DNA of 64,000 nucleotides from Bradyrhizobium murdochi (GCF_000472965.1 NZ_AXAU01000013.1:62001-126000), one strand, 5' to 3'. Counted from the first letter of the stretch, positions 18,237-27,042 are shown. Program-made: numbers and translations. Notes: generated by a model from the sequence alone, not told the origin.

Positions 18237-19321
18237 CAGTACACCAATTCGTCGTCGGCGCGGTTCTTGGTCAGGGTGATTTCACCCCTGGCGGCCATAT
18301 CCTTGGCGAGGTTAACGAGCAGCGCCTGCGCCTCGTCGACATCTCGCAGCCGCACCGGTCCCATCGCGGCCATGTCGTCCAGCAGCATCTTGCCGGCGCG
18401 CGAGGACATGTTGCCGAGGAAGAAGGCGCGCACCTCTTCATTGGCGCTCTTGAGCGCGATGCCGAGCTTGTCCTTGTCGACGTTGCGCATCAGCGTCTGG
18501 GCCGAGGCGGAATCGAGCTTGATCAGGTCGTCGAAGGTGAACATCAGCGCCTTGATGCGCTCGGCGGATTCGCGGTTCTCCTCTTCCAGCGAGGTGATGA
18601 AGCGGGTCTCGGTCTGGCGGTCGAAATTGTTGAAGATTTCGGCCATCACCTCGTGGGCGTCGCGGCGGCGGGTTTGCGACAGGTTGGACATGAATTCGGT
18701 GCGCAGCGTCTGCTCGACGCGCTCAATGACTTCTTTCTGCACCGCTTCCATCTTCAGCATGCGGCCGACCACATCGAGGGCGAGATCCTCGGGCAGGATC
18801 GCCAGCACGCGGGCGGCATGCTCCGGCTTCAGCTTCGACAGCACCACCGCGATGGTCTGCGGGTATTCGTTCTTGAGATAGTTGGCGAGCACCTCTTCCT
18901 GCACGTTGGAGAGCTTCTCCCACATGTTGCGGCCGGCGGGGCCGCGAATTTCATCCATGATGCCGCTGACGCGCTCGGAGGGCAGATATTGCTGCAATAG
19001 CCGTTCGGTGGCGTCGAAGGTGCCCATCAGAGCGCCGGAGGCCGACATCCGCGAGACGAATTCGAGCAGCAGGTCTTCCACGACATCGGCCTCGACGGTA
19101 CCGAGCGTCGACATGTGGATCGAAAGTTCGCGCACCTCGTCATCGTCCAGCAGCGACCACACCTTGCCGCCATATTGCTCGCCCAGCGCCAGCATCAGGA
19201 TGGCGGCGCGCTTCGGGCCGCTCAACGGCTTGCCCTTGGGCCGGTTGCTCTGACGGCTCGCCAGCGCCGAGATGACGGTGGTGATGTCGTTGGCGTTTGA
19301 GGTTTGCGGTACAGCGGCCAT
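18236..19321 (-). CDS. fliG: Flagellar motor switch protein FliG
   Basis: The 361-residue rotor protein links the FliF MS-ring to the C-ring and interacts with the stator. N-, middle- and C-terminal armadillo-like domains are present. SGPKRAAILMLALGE marks the N-domain, the EHAARVLAILPE block is in the middle, and a charged C-terminal torque helix includes KSANEEVRAFFLGNMSSRAG. The start is one base from the fliF stop and the stop overlaps fliH, so the operon is tightly packed. Confidence 0.96.
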   Translation of the reverse strand: MAAVPQTSNANDITTVISALASRQSNRPKGKPLSGPKRAAILMLALGEQYGGKVWSLLDDDEVRELSIHMSTLGTVEADVVEDLLLEFVSRMSASGALMGTFDATERLLQQYLPSERVSGIMDEIRGPAGRNMWEKLSNVQEEVLANYLKNEYPQTIAVVLSKLKPEHAARVLAILPEDLALDVVGRMLKMEAVQKEVIERVEQTLRTEFMSNLSQTRRRDAHEVMAEIFNNFDRQTETRFITSLEEENRESAERIKALMFTFDDLIKLDSASAQTLMRNVDKDKLGIALKSANEEVRAFFLGNMSSRAGKMLLDDMAAMGPVRLRDVDEAQALLVNLAKDMAARGEITLTKNRADDELVY

Positions 19322-19322
19322 G

Positions 19323-20948
19323 TTAGCTCTCGGCGGGTTCGCTCAGCCATTGGCGAACAATGGAGGCGGTCTCGTTCGGATTACGTTCGGCCAGTTCGCC
19401 GACCCTGTGCACGGCCTGGGCGTGGACCTGGCCCTGAACCTGCGCGACGTCGATCAACTGGGCGGTGCCGCTGGTGCCGGCGATCAGGGCCTGATTGGGC
19501 CCGAGTTCTCCGTTTGGACCGCTGCCCTCGATCAATGCGGGCGTCGGTTGGGACAGCGCGGGAACGACTTCGGCGGCCAGGATGCGCTTGACCAGCGGGC
19601 GGATCACCAGGAACAGCACCACGAGGCCGAGCAGCATCATGACGCCGAGCTCGATGACGTACATGACGTCGTCCTTGGTGAACTGCAGCATGCCGAGAAG
19701 CCCGCCCGGCTCGACGACCGGTGGCACGGAGGGCGCTTCGGCAAAGCGGAGATTGACGACCTCGACCTGATCGCCCCGCTTCTGGTCGAAGCCGATCGCC
19801 GAGCGCACCAGCGTGGCGATGCGGTCGAGCTGCTCCTTGCTGCGGTCCTGATAGACCATTTCGCCTTTTTCGTTCTTGGTGTAGGCGCCGTCGACCAGCA
19901 CCGCGACCGAGATCCGGTTGACCCGTCCGGCCTCGGTGACCTCGGTCTTGGTGGTGCGGGAGATCTCGTAGTTGTTGGTCTCCTCGCTCTTCTTGCTCTG
20001 GTCGCGGGCCGCCGGCGTGGTGTTGGCTTGATTGCCGGGCAGTTCGTTGTTGACCGTTACCTGGCCGTTGTTCTCGGCAGTGAGGGAAGATTCCTCGCGG
20101 GTCTGGGTGGAGCGCAGTACGCGGCCCTCGGGATCGAACTTGTCGGAAGTCTGGGTGACCTTGTTGTAGTCGAAGTCGGCGGTGAGCTGGACGCGGGCGC
20201 GACCCTGGCCCACCACCGAGGAGACGATTGCCTCGACTTCGTTGCGCATGCGCTTCTCGAAGGCGGTGCGGCGCTCGTCGCCGACGGCGATCTCGGGGTC
20301 CTTGCTGGCGCCGTCGGCCAGCAACCGGCCGGCTTCGTCGACGATCGACACCCGCTGCGGCTTCAGTCCGTTGACGGCGGAGGCGACGACGTGGCGGATG
20401 GCGCGGATCTGCTGGGGTTCGAGGCTGCCGCGCACCCGCACCACGATCGAAGCCGACGGTTCGGGCGCCTCGCGGGCGAACAACGGCCGTTCCGGCAGCA
20501 CCAGGTGGACGCGGGCGGCCTGGATGCGGTCGATGGCGCGGATGGTGCGGGCAAGTTCGCCCTCCAGCGCGCGCAGATGGTTGATGTTCTGGACGAAGCT
20601 CGTGGTGCCCAGCGCATCGGACTTGTCGAAAATTTCGTAGCCGACGCCACCGCCCTTGGGCAGGTTGCTTTCGGCCAGCTTCATCCGCAGCCGCGTGACC
20701 TTGTCCTTCGGGACCATGATGACCGCGCCTTCGTTGCGCAGCTCGAAGGGAATCGCCTGGCGTTCAAGATCCTTGATGATGCTGGAGGAATCTTCGAAGG
20801 AGAGGTCGGTGAACAGGGTGGTCATCTGCGGCGTGGTGACACGCATGATGACGAAGGCGAAGAAGCCGATTAGCGCCGTCGTCACTGCAACCATGGCCAT
20901 CAGCCGCGCTGCGCCCAGGCCTTTCAGGAAAGCAACGAGACTTTGCAC
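19323..20948 (-). CDS. fliF: Flagellar MS-ring protein FliF
   Basis: FliF forms the membrane-supramembrane ring. I place the start at GTG 20948 (QSLVAFLKGLGAARL follows), preceded by GGGGGC at proper spacing; an ATG at 20990 would add 14 residues that do not resemble the family. Membrane helices lie near both ends, the first about 20 residues in and the second in ELGVMMLLGLVVLFLVIRPL. The periplasmic YscJ-like region with YNYEISRTTKTE-type ring-building motifs lies between them. It is the first gene of the fliF-G-H-N-flbD operon. A CtrA-like box lies about 70 bases upstream. Confidence 0.94.
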   Translation of the reverse strand: MQSLVAFLKGLGAARLMAMVAVTTALIGFFAFVIMRVTTPQMTTLFTDLSFEDSSSIIKDLERQAIPFELRNEGAVIMVPKDKVTRLRMKLAESNLPKGGGVGYEIFDKSDALGTTSFVQNINHLRALEGELARTIRAIDRIQAARVHLVLPERPLFAREAPEPSASIVVRVRGSLEPQQIRAIRHVVASAVNGLKPQRVSIVDEAGRLLADGASKDPEIAVGDERRTAFEKRMRNEVEAIVSSVVGQGRARVQLTADFDYNKVTQTSDKFDPEGRVLRSTQTREESSLTAENNGQVTVNNELPGNQANTTPAARDQSKKSEETNNYEISRTTKTEVTEAGRVNRISVAVLVDGAYTKNEKGEMVYQDRSKEQLDRIATLVRSAIGFDQKRGDQVEVVNLRFAEAPSVPPVVEPGGLLGMLQFTKDDVMYVIELGVMMLLGLVVLFLVIRPLVKRILAAEVVPALSQPTPALIEGSGPNGELGPNQALIAGTSGTAQLIDVAQVQGQVHAQAVHRVGELAERNPNETASIVRQWLSEPAES

Positions 20949-21016
20949 CAACCGCCCCCAAGGATTCGGCCCGAGGGACCGACTGGGCAATTATTGCCTA
21001 GGGGATGGTTTCCATA

Positions 21017-21034
21017 TGGTTAACAACCCTTAAA
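21017..21034 (-). promoter_or_regulatory. Candidate CtrA box upstream of fliF
   Basis: On the minus strand the sequence reads TTTAAGGGTTGTTAAC, close to the CtrA consensus TTAA-N7-TTAA, with one half-site shifted by a base. It is about 70 bases upstream of the fliF GTG. CtrA activation of class II flagellar operons is known in Caulobacter; its use here is inference. Confidence 0.35.
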
Positions 21035-21059
21035 GCCGCCGCGAATAGTTCCAGCATGA

Positions 21060-21094
21060 AAAAAACCGGCTTCGCAAAACGAAGCCGGTTTTCA
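21060..21094 (-). terminator. Rho-independent terminator after sciP
   Basis: Perfect 13-base arms (AAAACCGGCTTCG at 21062-21074 and its complement at 21080-21092) enclose a 5-base loop. On the minus strand the stem ends in a run of T, so it terminates the sciP transcript and insulates fliF. Confidence 0.9.
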
Positions 21095-21118
21095 TCAAAT
21101 CTTTCGGTCCGGGAGAGT

Positions 21119-21394
21119 TTACTGCCGATATTGCTGGATCCGGGTGGTCCGCAGGCCTGCCAGGCCATGCTGGTCGATGGAAAACTGCCAGGACAGGAAT
21201 TCGTCGACGGTCAGCGTATAGCGGCTGCAGGCTTCCTCAAGGGAGAGCAGGCCACCACGAACCGCGGCGACAACTTCGGCTTTGCGGCGGATCACCCACC
21301 GTTTGGTGCCTGGCGCGGGCAGGTCAGCAATTGTTAACGGACTGCCGTCAGGCCCGATGACGTATTTCACCCTCGGGCGATGGGGTTCTGTCAT
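21119..21394 (-). CDS. sciP: CtrA inhibitor SciP (DUF1153)
   Basis: From ATG 21394 (MTEPHRPRVKYVIGPDGSPL) the protein has 91 residues, the normal SciP length; the frame extends seven codons further upstream. The DUF1153 helix-turn-helix is intact: TKRWVIRRKAEVVAAVRGGL and LSLEEACSRYTLTVDEFLSW. In Caulobacter SciP binds CtrA and blocks transcription of CtrA-dependent, including flagellar, promoters. Its location inside the flagellar cluster agrees with that job. A CtrA-like palindrome lies upstream, suggesting feedback. Confidence 0.93.
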   Translation of the reverse strand: MTEPHRPRVKYVIGPDGSPLTIADLPAPGTKRWVIRRKAEVVAAVRGGLLSLEEACSRYTLTVDEFLSWQFSIDQHGLAGLRTTRIQQYRQ

Positions 21395-21448
21395 GGCGTA
21401 CTCACAAACTCTCAACCACTGAACTCACCATAGTAACCTACGCCCCTC

Positions 21449-21469
21449 GGCTTAAAATTTGCCTAAGCC
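21449..21469 (-). promoter_or_regulatory. Candidate CtrA site/palindrome upstream of sciP
   Basis: Arms GGCTTA and TAAGCC flank nine bases. Read on the minus strand it contains TTAG-N7-TTAA, one base from the CtrA consensus. It lies about 55-75 bases upstream of the sciP start. Binding is inferred, not shown. Confidence 0.4.
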
Positions 21470-21600
21470 TACGGCTTCAATGCGAATCTCCTTGAAAATG
21501 ACCGAAAATGGCTCCGGCCCGGTTCCCTGTGACGCTTTTGCGTACAATCAGGGATTGCCGGGCCGGGAGTAGCGGATCAACCGAGGCGAGTGGGCTGGGC

Positions 21601-22296
21601 TTAGCTGGAGGAGCTCGGACGGACCACGCGCTTGATTTTGTCGGTCGTGTAGCTCTGGCCGCCGATCGACAGCAGCGGCGGAGAGGCGCTGAGATCGACT
21701 GAATCGACGATGCCCTGGACTTCGGTGGAGATTGCGACGTTGTTGCCCGAGCTGTCCTTGCCGGTCGCGGTTAACGTGTAGGTGCCCTTCGGCCACTGCA
21801 CGCCGTCATTGCCCTTGCCGTCCCAGACGAAACTGGAGCCGCCCTTCTTCAGCGTATAGTTGCCGGTATAGGCCGTCTGTCCCGCCGAATTGGTGATCGT
21901 GATCGTCGCGCTGGTGTCTTTCTCGGAATTGAAATTCCACGTTGCCGATTTGTCGAACTGCGCCTTGCTGCCATCGACGGCGACCGTGTTGCCGACATAG
22001 ACCAGCGCCTGCGTCGCCTGGGCGCTCTTCTCGATTTCCACCAGCGCCTTCAACTGCTCGTTCGATTTGAGCTGCTGCTCGATGCCGGCGAACTGCACGA
22101 GCTGCTGGGTGAACTGGTTGGTGTCGAGCGGATCGAGCGGGTTCTGGTGCTGCAACTGTGTGGTCAGCAGCGTCAGGAAGGTCTGGAAATTATCCGCAAT
22201 TCCCGTCGTCCTCTCCGACGCGGTGTTGTTGCTCGTCGCGCTGCCGGTTCCCGGCGCCGAGACGACCGTTGTCGGCATGGTTGCATCGACTGCCAT
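21601..22296 (-). CDS. flgD: Flagellar hook assembly scaffold FlgD
   Basis: The 231-residue protein caps the growing hook. The N-terminal block FLTLLTTQLQHQNPLDPLD followed by NQFTQQLVQFAGIEQQLKSN is diagnostic for FlgD. The C-terminal half contains the FLG and tudor-like domains with FVWDGKGNDGVQWPKGTYTL. It starts 10 bases after the fliK stop and so is in the fliK operon. Length is normal. Confidence 0.96.
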   Translation of the reverse strand: MAVDATMPTTVVSAPGTGSATSNNTASERTTGIADNFQTFLTLLTTQLQHQNPLDPLDTNQFTQQLVQFAGIEQQLKSNEQLKALVEIEKSAQATQALVYVGNTVAVDGSKAQFDKSATWNFNSEKDTSATITITNSAGQTAYTGNYTLKKGGSSFVWDGKGNDGVQWPKGTYTLTATGKDSSGNNVAISTEVQGIVDSVDLSASPPLLSIGGQSYTTDKIKRVVRPSSSS

Positions 22297-22306
22297 GGCG
22301 ATCTCC

Positions 22307-24001
22307 TTAAACCCTGATATCGACGCCGCCGCTCGAACCGAGCATGCGACCGTAGCTGCGGCCGGCGACCACGGCCGGAACGTTGTCTTCTTCGCTCACC
22401 ACCAGACGGTGGGCGTTGGAATTGGATTGGTTGCCGTCGTTCTGGCCCTGCGAAGACTGGTCGCGCAGGCTGAACTGCAGGCCACCATTGCCGGTGGAGA
22501 GGCCGGCGTTGTCGAGTGCGCGCTGCAACTGGTTGGCGTCCTGACGCAGCATCGACAGCGTTTCCGGCCGTTCGACAGTCAGATGCGACGTCACCTGGCC
22601 GTGGCGATCGACATCGATGCGGACGTCGATGCGGCCGAGTTCAGCGGGATCGAGCCGGATTTCGAAGCGGGTCTTGCCACTCTTGGCGGAAGCGGCGATT
22701 TCCATCGCAAGCCCGCTGACCGGCACCGCCGCGCTTGTTGCTGCCGTGGCGGTAAGTTGGGTAGCGGCAGCCGCCGTCGTGATGGAAGCGGCGGGTTGCT
22801 GCGTCTGGATCGTGCCGGCGGCCTGCAGGCCGTTGCCGGACGTGTTGACCGGCGTCTGGCCGACGACATCTGGGGCGGCAAAATGCGTGTTGGCGTTGGC
22901 GGCCGACGGCGCGATGGAATTGCTCGAGGCATCGGCCTTCACGGTCTCGGCGATGCCATTCTCGGACTTAAGCTTGCCTGTGGCTTCGGTTGGCGGCGTG
23001 ACGGCGGGCACGATGGTGTCAGCGGCAGGCGCTGCGGGTGCAGCAGCGGCGGTGGTGCCAGCCGTGTTCTCTGGCGCGACCGCCGTCGTCGCGCTTTTCC
23101 TGGCCAGATCTGGGCTCTTGAGCGGCACGGCCGATTTGGTGGCGGCGGGTGTCGCTGCAACCACGGAAGCGGCCTGCGCGATGCCGGTTGTGACCGACGG
23201 ATCGGCGGATGTGGCCTTGGCGCTCACGGCCTGACCGATGCCCTGCGCGTTGGTCTTGGTACCGTCCCCTTGCCCAGCGTTCGCGTTCGCGGTCGTGGTA
23301 GAGGTCGCTTCGGCGCTTTCACCGGCGGGACTGGTTGGCGCGGTCTCGGCGGCGAGCGAAGCGGAGGCCGCGATCGCAGCCGCCGCGATGGCAAGCGGCG
23401 CGGTCGCCTTATCGGTCGCGGGTGCGGCGGAGGCCGTCGTCGCCGGCGCTGCGGTCGCAGGGATGGCGGCGGCAATCGCGTCGGCCGTTACCACGGCCGT
23501 TCCATCCTGCGCCAGTTCGGTCTGATCGGTCGAGGCGTCTCCGGAAGAAGCCTGCGTCGCTTCGTCGGACGTAGCCTTCTCGGACTTCGGTGCGTCGGAC
23601 GCCGATTTGGCGCGGCCGGTCTTTGCGGACTTGGTCTCGGCATCGGCGTTGGTGTCGACCTTGCCGTCGTCGCGTGTCTTGTCGTCCCGTGCCTTGTCGT
23701 CGCGCATCTTGGCCGCGGCGTCGCGATTATTCGAATCGGTGCGCGCGGCCTTGTCGGCCTTGTCGGATGCGGCGGCGCCGTCGCGCGAACGGTTGTCGGA
23801 AGCTGATTGCGCGTCGTCGGAGCGGCGCGGGGAGGGTGCTGTGTCCTGCGCGCGGTCGTTGTGCCTTGCGGCCGTGTTGCTGTCGACCAGCGCCGCGAAG
23901 CTGTCGTTTCCGGCGGGCGGGTCGGAATCCGGCCGGGCGGACCTCGCCGCCGCGCTCTGGAAAGATGCATTTGCCGATACGTCTGACGTGACACTAACCA
24001 C
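22307..24001 (-). CDS. fliK: Flagellar hook-length control protein FliK
   Basis: From GTG 24001 the product is 564 residues. The N-terminal two-thirds is low-complexity (Ala/Thr/Ser/Asp-rich), as expected for the molecular ruler. The C-terminal substrate-switch domain (about 450-540) has TRFEIRLDPAELGRIDVRID and a glutamine-rich tail. The GTG is preceded by GAGGG at 5 bases. A sigma-54-like promoter at 24036-24051 puts transcription start near 24025, so the ATG at 24064 would lie outside the mRNA and is rejected. It is followed by flgD. Confidence 0.88.
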   Translation of the reverse strand: MVSVTSDVSANASFQSAAARSARPDSDPPAGNDSFAALVDSNTAARHNDRAQDTAPSPRRSDDAQSASDNRSRDGAAASDKADKAARTDSNNRDAAAKMRDDKARDDKTRDDGKVDTNADAETKSAKTGRAKSASDAPKSEKATSDEATQASSGDASTDQTELAQDGTAVVTADAIAAAIPATAAPATTASAAPATDKATAPLAIAAAAIAASASLAAETAPTSPAGESAEATSTTTANANAGQGDGTKTNAQGIGQAVSAKATSADPSVTTGIAQAASVVAATPAATKSAVPLKSPDLARKSATTAVAPENTAGTTAAAAPAAPAADTIVPAVTPPTEATGKLKSENGIAETVKADASSNSIAPSAANANTHFAAPDVVGQTPVNTSGNGLQAAGTIQTQQPAASITTAAAATQLTATAATSAAVPVSGLAMEIAASAKSGKTRFEIRLDPAELGRIDVRIDVDRHGQVTSHLTVERPETLSMLRQDANQLQRALDNAGLSTGNGGLQFSLRDQSSQGQNDGNQSNSNAHRLVVSEEDNVPAVVAGRSYGRMLGSSGGVDIRV

Positions 24002-24035
24002 GATAACCCTCGCGCTGAGCTCTCGGCTACCATTC

Positions 24036-24051
24036 AGCAAGGACCGGGCCA
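24036..24051 (-). promoter_or_regulatory. Sigma-54-like promoter of fliK-flgD
   Basis: The minus strand reads TGGCCC-GGTCC-TTGCT, which differs from TGGCAC-N5-TTGCT by one base and has the correct GG-to-GC spacing. It is 35-50 bases upstream of the fliK GTG. FlbD, encoded in this cluster, is the expected activator. Confidence 0.65.
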
Positions 24052-24266
24052 GCCGCTGCTGCAAAAAATATCTTGTTATTTCAAATACTTAGAAAGATGG
24101 CGCTCGGAATACTGAGCGTGATCACGGCCGCCCTTTCTGCCCGGCGGCAAGATTTGCCGCCCTGGGCAAGCTCCAAAATGGGGATCGGCTGATTGCTTCA
24201 CGGGAATACGGCCTATATTAAGGAGCGGCGTCCGATCCGGCCCGGTATGGCCGAATTGCGCCTTAA

Positions 24267-24291
24267 GGCCTTATGCATAAAGGCTTTTTAA
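24267..24291 (+). terminator. Terminator-like hairpin ahead of mnmA
   Basis: A palindrome TTATGCATAA (24271-24280) is flanked by GCC and AGGC and followed by TTTTTAAAT. It lies between a possible upstream promoter and the likely mnmA start, so it may be an attenuator or a boundary between the divergent fliK and mnmA genes. Confidence 0.45.
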
Positions 24292-24347
24292 ATCCCTGGC
24301 CGCGAACCGCCATGGCGCGTTCGCGATTGAAGTCGATGACCCCTGGC

Positions 24348-25547
24348 ATGCGAAACAGTTTGGATCTCGAAGGCCGTCCTCAGGACACACGGATCGTGGT
24401 CGCCATGTCCGGCGGCGTCGATTCGTCGGTGACGGCTGCCTTGCTGAAGTCCGAAGGCTATGACGTGGTCGGGATCACGCTGCAGCTTTACGACCACGGC
24501 GCTGCCACCCATCGCAAGGGGGCCTGCTGCGCGGGACGGGACATCCACGACGCCCGCAACGTGGCGGAGCGGATCGGCATTCCGCATTACGTGCTCGACT
24601 ACGAAAGCCGCTTCCGCGAATCCGTGATCGACAATTTCGCCGACAGCTACGCGCTCGGCGAAACGCCGGTGCCGTGCATCGAGTGCAACCGCTCGATCAA
24701 GTTTCGCGATCTCTTGGCGACCGCGCGTGAACTCGGCGCGCAGGCGCTCGCGACCGGACATTATGTCGCCTCGCGCCGGCTTGCCGACGGATCGCGCGCA
24801 ATGGTCTGCGCGGCGGATTCCGATCGCGACCAGAGCTATTTCCTGTTCGCGACCACGCGCGAGCAGCTCGAGTACTTACGCTTTCCGCTCGGCGACATGA
24901 CCAAGCCGCAGACGCGCGAACTGGCGCGGCGCTTCGGCCTCGAAGTCGCCGAAAAGCAGGACAGCCAGGACATCTGCTTCGTGCCGACCGGGCGCTACAC
25001 CGACGTCATCGGCCGCCTCAAGCCCGGCGCGATCGAGCCCGGCGACATCGTCGATCTCGAGGGCCGTACAATCGGCCGCCATCAAGGGATCGTTCATTTC
25101 ACCGTCGGCCAGCGCAAGGGCCTGGGCATTGCAGCCGGCGCGCCGCTCTATGTCGTCAAGCTCGATGCCAGCAGCCGCCGCGTCGTGGTGGGGCCGCGCG
25201 AGGCGTTGCGGATGGATCGCATCCTGCTGCGCGACGTCAACTGGATCGGCGACGGCGCGCTCGACCGCGTCATCGGCGACGGCATCGAGATGTTCGTGCG
25301 CGTGCGCTCGACGCGCGCGCCGCAGCCGGCCTGGCTGCGCGCGGCCGATGGCGGTTATGAGGTCGAACTCGTTGCTGGCGAGGAGGGCGTCTCGCCCGGC
25401 CAGGCCTGTGTATTCTACGATGCGCCTGCGGGACAGGCGCGCGTGCTCGGCGGCGGATTCATCAGGAGCGCGACCGCACGCCATCCGGTGACGAGGGGAG
25501 GGGCGCAGGAAAAGGCCGCGCCGCTCGCCGAGGTGATGCGCACTTAA
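24348..25547 (+). CDS. mnmA: tRNA-specific 2-thiouridylase MnmA
   Basis: The enzyme installs the 2-thio group at wobble U34 of tRNA-Lys, -Glu and -Gln. The PP-loop AMSGGVDSS, catalytic cysteines in PVPCIECNRSIKF and QDICFVPTG, and HFTVGQRKGLGI are all present. I choose ATG 24348 (MRNSLDLEGRPQDTR), which matches the usual alphaproteobacterial N-terminus; in-frame ATGs at 24273, 24312 and 24336 are alternatives, and the first overlaps a hairpin. From 24348 it is 399 residues. The methyltransferase gene follows 22 bases later. Confidence 0.95.
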   Translation: MRNSLDLEGRPQDTRIVVAMSGGVDSSVTAALLKSEGYDVVGITLQLYDHGAATHRKGACCAGRDIHDARNVAERIGIPHYVLDYESRFRESVIDNFADSYALGETPVPCIECNRSIKFRDLLATARELGAQALATGHYVASRRLADGSRAMVCAADSDRDQSYFLFATTREQLEYLRFPLGDMTKPQTRELARRFGLEVAEKQDSQDICFVPTGRYTDVIGRLKPGAIEPGDIVDLEGRTIGRHQGIVHFTVGQRKGLGIAAGAPLYVVKLDASSRRVVVGPREALRMDRILLRDVNWIGDGALDRVIGDGIEMFVRVRSTRAPQPAWLRAADGGYEVELVAGEEGVSPGQACVFYDAPAGQARVLGGGFIRSATARHPVTRGGAQEKAAPLAEVMRT

Positions 25548-25569
25548 GAAAAAAATCGGGGCAGAGGGA

Positions 25570-26208
25570 ATGGCTGGGGACATCGACCGCGAGGGGGTCG
25601 AAAAAGCTTATGGGCGCTGGGCGCCGATCTACGATCTGGTTTTCGGCAAGGTGTTCGACGAGGGCCGCCGATCGACCATTGCGGAGGCCGACAAGATCGG
25701 CGGACGTGTTCTCGACGTCGGCGTCGGTACCGGGCTGTCGCTGTCTGAATATTCGCGCAACACGAAATTGTGCGGCGTCGACATTTCCGAGCCAATGCTG
25801 CGGCGGGCGCTCAAGCGCGTGCGCGAGTTCGGCCTCACCAATGTCGAAGCGCTTGCGGTGATGGACGCCAAGAACCTGGCGTTTCCGGATTCGTTCTTCG
25901 ATGCGGTGGTGGCGCAATATGTCATCACGGCGGTGCCGGATCCGGAACGCACGCTGGATGATTTCATCCGCGTGCTGAAGCCCGGCGGCGAACTCATCCT
26001 GGTCAATCACATCGGCGCCGAAGCCGGTCCGCGCCGCGCGTTCGAACTGGCGTTCGCGCCACTGGCGCGGCGGCTGGGCTGGCGGCCGGAATTTCCGTGG
26101 GAACGCCTGACCAACTGGGCCGCCAAACATGGCGGCGTCACCTTGACCGAGCGGCGGCCGATGCCGCCGATGGGACATTTTTCGCTGATCCGTTTTCGGA
26201 AATCGTGA
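25570..26208 (+). CDS. pmtA: SAM-dependent methyltransferase, probably PmtA-type phospholipid N-methyltransferase
   Basis: This 212-residue class I methyltransferase has the SAM-binding motif VLDVGVGTGLSL, the acidic GVDISEPML strand, and a conserved VVAQYVITAVPDPERTLDD block. The N-terminus KAYGRWAPIYDLVFGKV and the C-terminal PPMGHFSLIRFRK match the Rhodobacter-type PmtA that converts phosphatidylethanolamine to phosphatidylcholine at the inner membrane. Other small-molecule methyltransferases of the UbiE/PmtA class share these motifs, so the substrate is likely but not certain. It is probably co-transcribed with mnmA. Confidence 0.78.
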   Translation: MAGDIDREGVEKAYGRWAPIYDLVFGKVFDEGRRSTIAEADKIGGRVLDVGVGTGLSLSEYSRNTKLCGVDISEPMLRRALKRVREFGLTNVEALAVMDAKNLAFPDSFFDAVVAQYVITAVPDPERTLDDFIRVLKPGGELILVNHIGAEAGPRRAFELAFAPLARRLGWRPEFPWERLTNWAAKHGGVTLTERRPMPPMGHFSLIRFRKS

Positions 26209-26300
26209 AGCGCATAGCGTTTTCGCTCAAGAAAACGCGTCAAACAAAAAAGCGGCGAAGTAACTGCGGAACCTCCGCGCGCGCGGACCGTTTTTCCAAC

Positions 26301-26687
26301 ATGGCAATGCATCGGGCACTTCTTCTCTCATGTGTGTTGATGGCGGCTACGAGTATGGCGGGCGCTCAGGCCCCGCCCAGCCCGGCGACGCCGCCCGCCC
26401 AGACCGCACCGCCATCGCCCGACCGCGCCGCCAACGTCAATTGCGCCCCGATGCAGCCGGCGCCGAATTCCGGCGCGACGGTTCCGGAGGGGAAGGGGCG
26501 GGAAGGAACGACCACCGGTCAGCGGACCGAGCCGCTCGGCGACAAGCTCGCCCGCTCGGAGGGCGTATTGTGTCCGCCACCGGGCGTCGATCCCGAAATC
26601 CATGCGCCCACGCCGGAAGATGGCAAGACGCCGGTGATTCCGCCGCCCGGCAGTCCCGGCGGCGACCCGTCAATCCGGCCGAAATAG
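26301..26687 (+). CDS. Small exported proline-rich protein
   Basis: From ATG 26301 (or 26307) the product has 128 residues: a signal peptide at about 1-24 ending GAQA, then a proline-rich mature region with two cysteines (VNCAPMQ, VLCPPPG) that may form a disulfide. DKLARSEGVLCPPPGVDPEI is a recognisable block in small Bradyrhizobium exported proteins. Function is unknown. The tRNA gene lies 116 bases downstream. Confidence 0.68.
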   Translation: MAMHRALLLSCVLMAATSMAGAQAPPSPATPPAQTAPPSPDRAANVNCAPMQPAPNSGATVPEGKGREGTTTGQRTEPLGDKLARSEGVLCPPPGVDPEIHAPTPEDGKTPVIPPPGSPGGDPSIRPK

Positions 26688-26803
26688 CACAATTTTGCAG
26701 ATGCTTGCCCGGACGGCTCGCTTTGCTTGACAGGTCGTCGAGGCGCTCCTTATATGCCGCGCGTTCGCGACCGCGGCATTGCCTGCCGCCACCGCGATGC
26801 CGT

Positions 26804-26880
26804 GGCGGGGTAGCTCAGCTGGTTAGAGCACGGGAATCATAATCCTGGGGTCGGGGGTTCGAGTCCCTCCCCCGCTACCA
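26804..26880 (+). tRNA. tRNA-Met (anticodon CAT), probably elongator
   Basis: A full 77-base cloverleaf is visible with encoded CCA. The acceptor GGCGGGG pairs with CCCCGCT (one G-U pair), the D arm is GCTCAGCTGGTTAGAGC, the anticodon loop is ATCATAA, and the T arm is GGGGG-TTCGAGT-CCCTC-like. The CAT anticodon also occurs in lysidine-modified tRNA-Ile, but the acceptor and D arm fit elongator Met better. Confidence 0.9.
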
Positions 26881-27042
26881 TTCGTACGATTTTCTACGAT
26901 TGCCTGCGATCCTGTTCGCGAGATGGTAGCACATCGTCGCGATAGCCAATCGTTTTATCCGTTGTGCAATTCCTCCACTGAGAGCTCCGCCATCGCAGCG
27001 CCGACACACTGCCGAGCCATGCGCGTTTCCTGCCAAGTATGT

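Noticed and set aside
19272..20873. Plus-strand frame of 533 codons opposite fliF
   Set aside because: It is a shadow of fliF and partly fliG, with His/Asp/Gly-rich low-information sequence.
20985..20999. GGCAATAATTGCC as a sigma-54 promoter for fliF
   Set aside because: The GG-to-GC spacing is 8 bases, not 10, and the core TGGCAC is absent.
26804..26880. tRNA-Met as an integration site for an island to its right
   Set aside because: No duplicate of the tRNA 3' end and no integrase was seen in the window.
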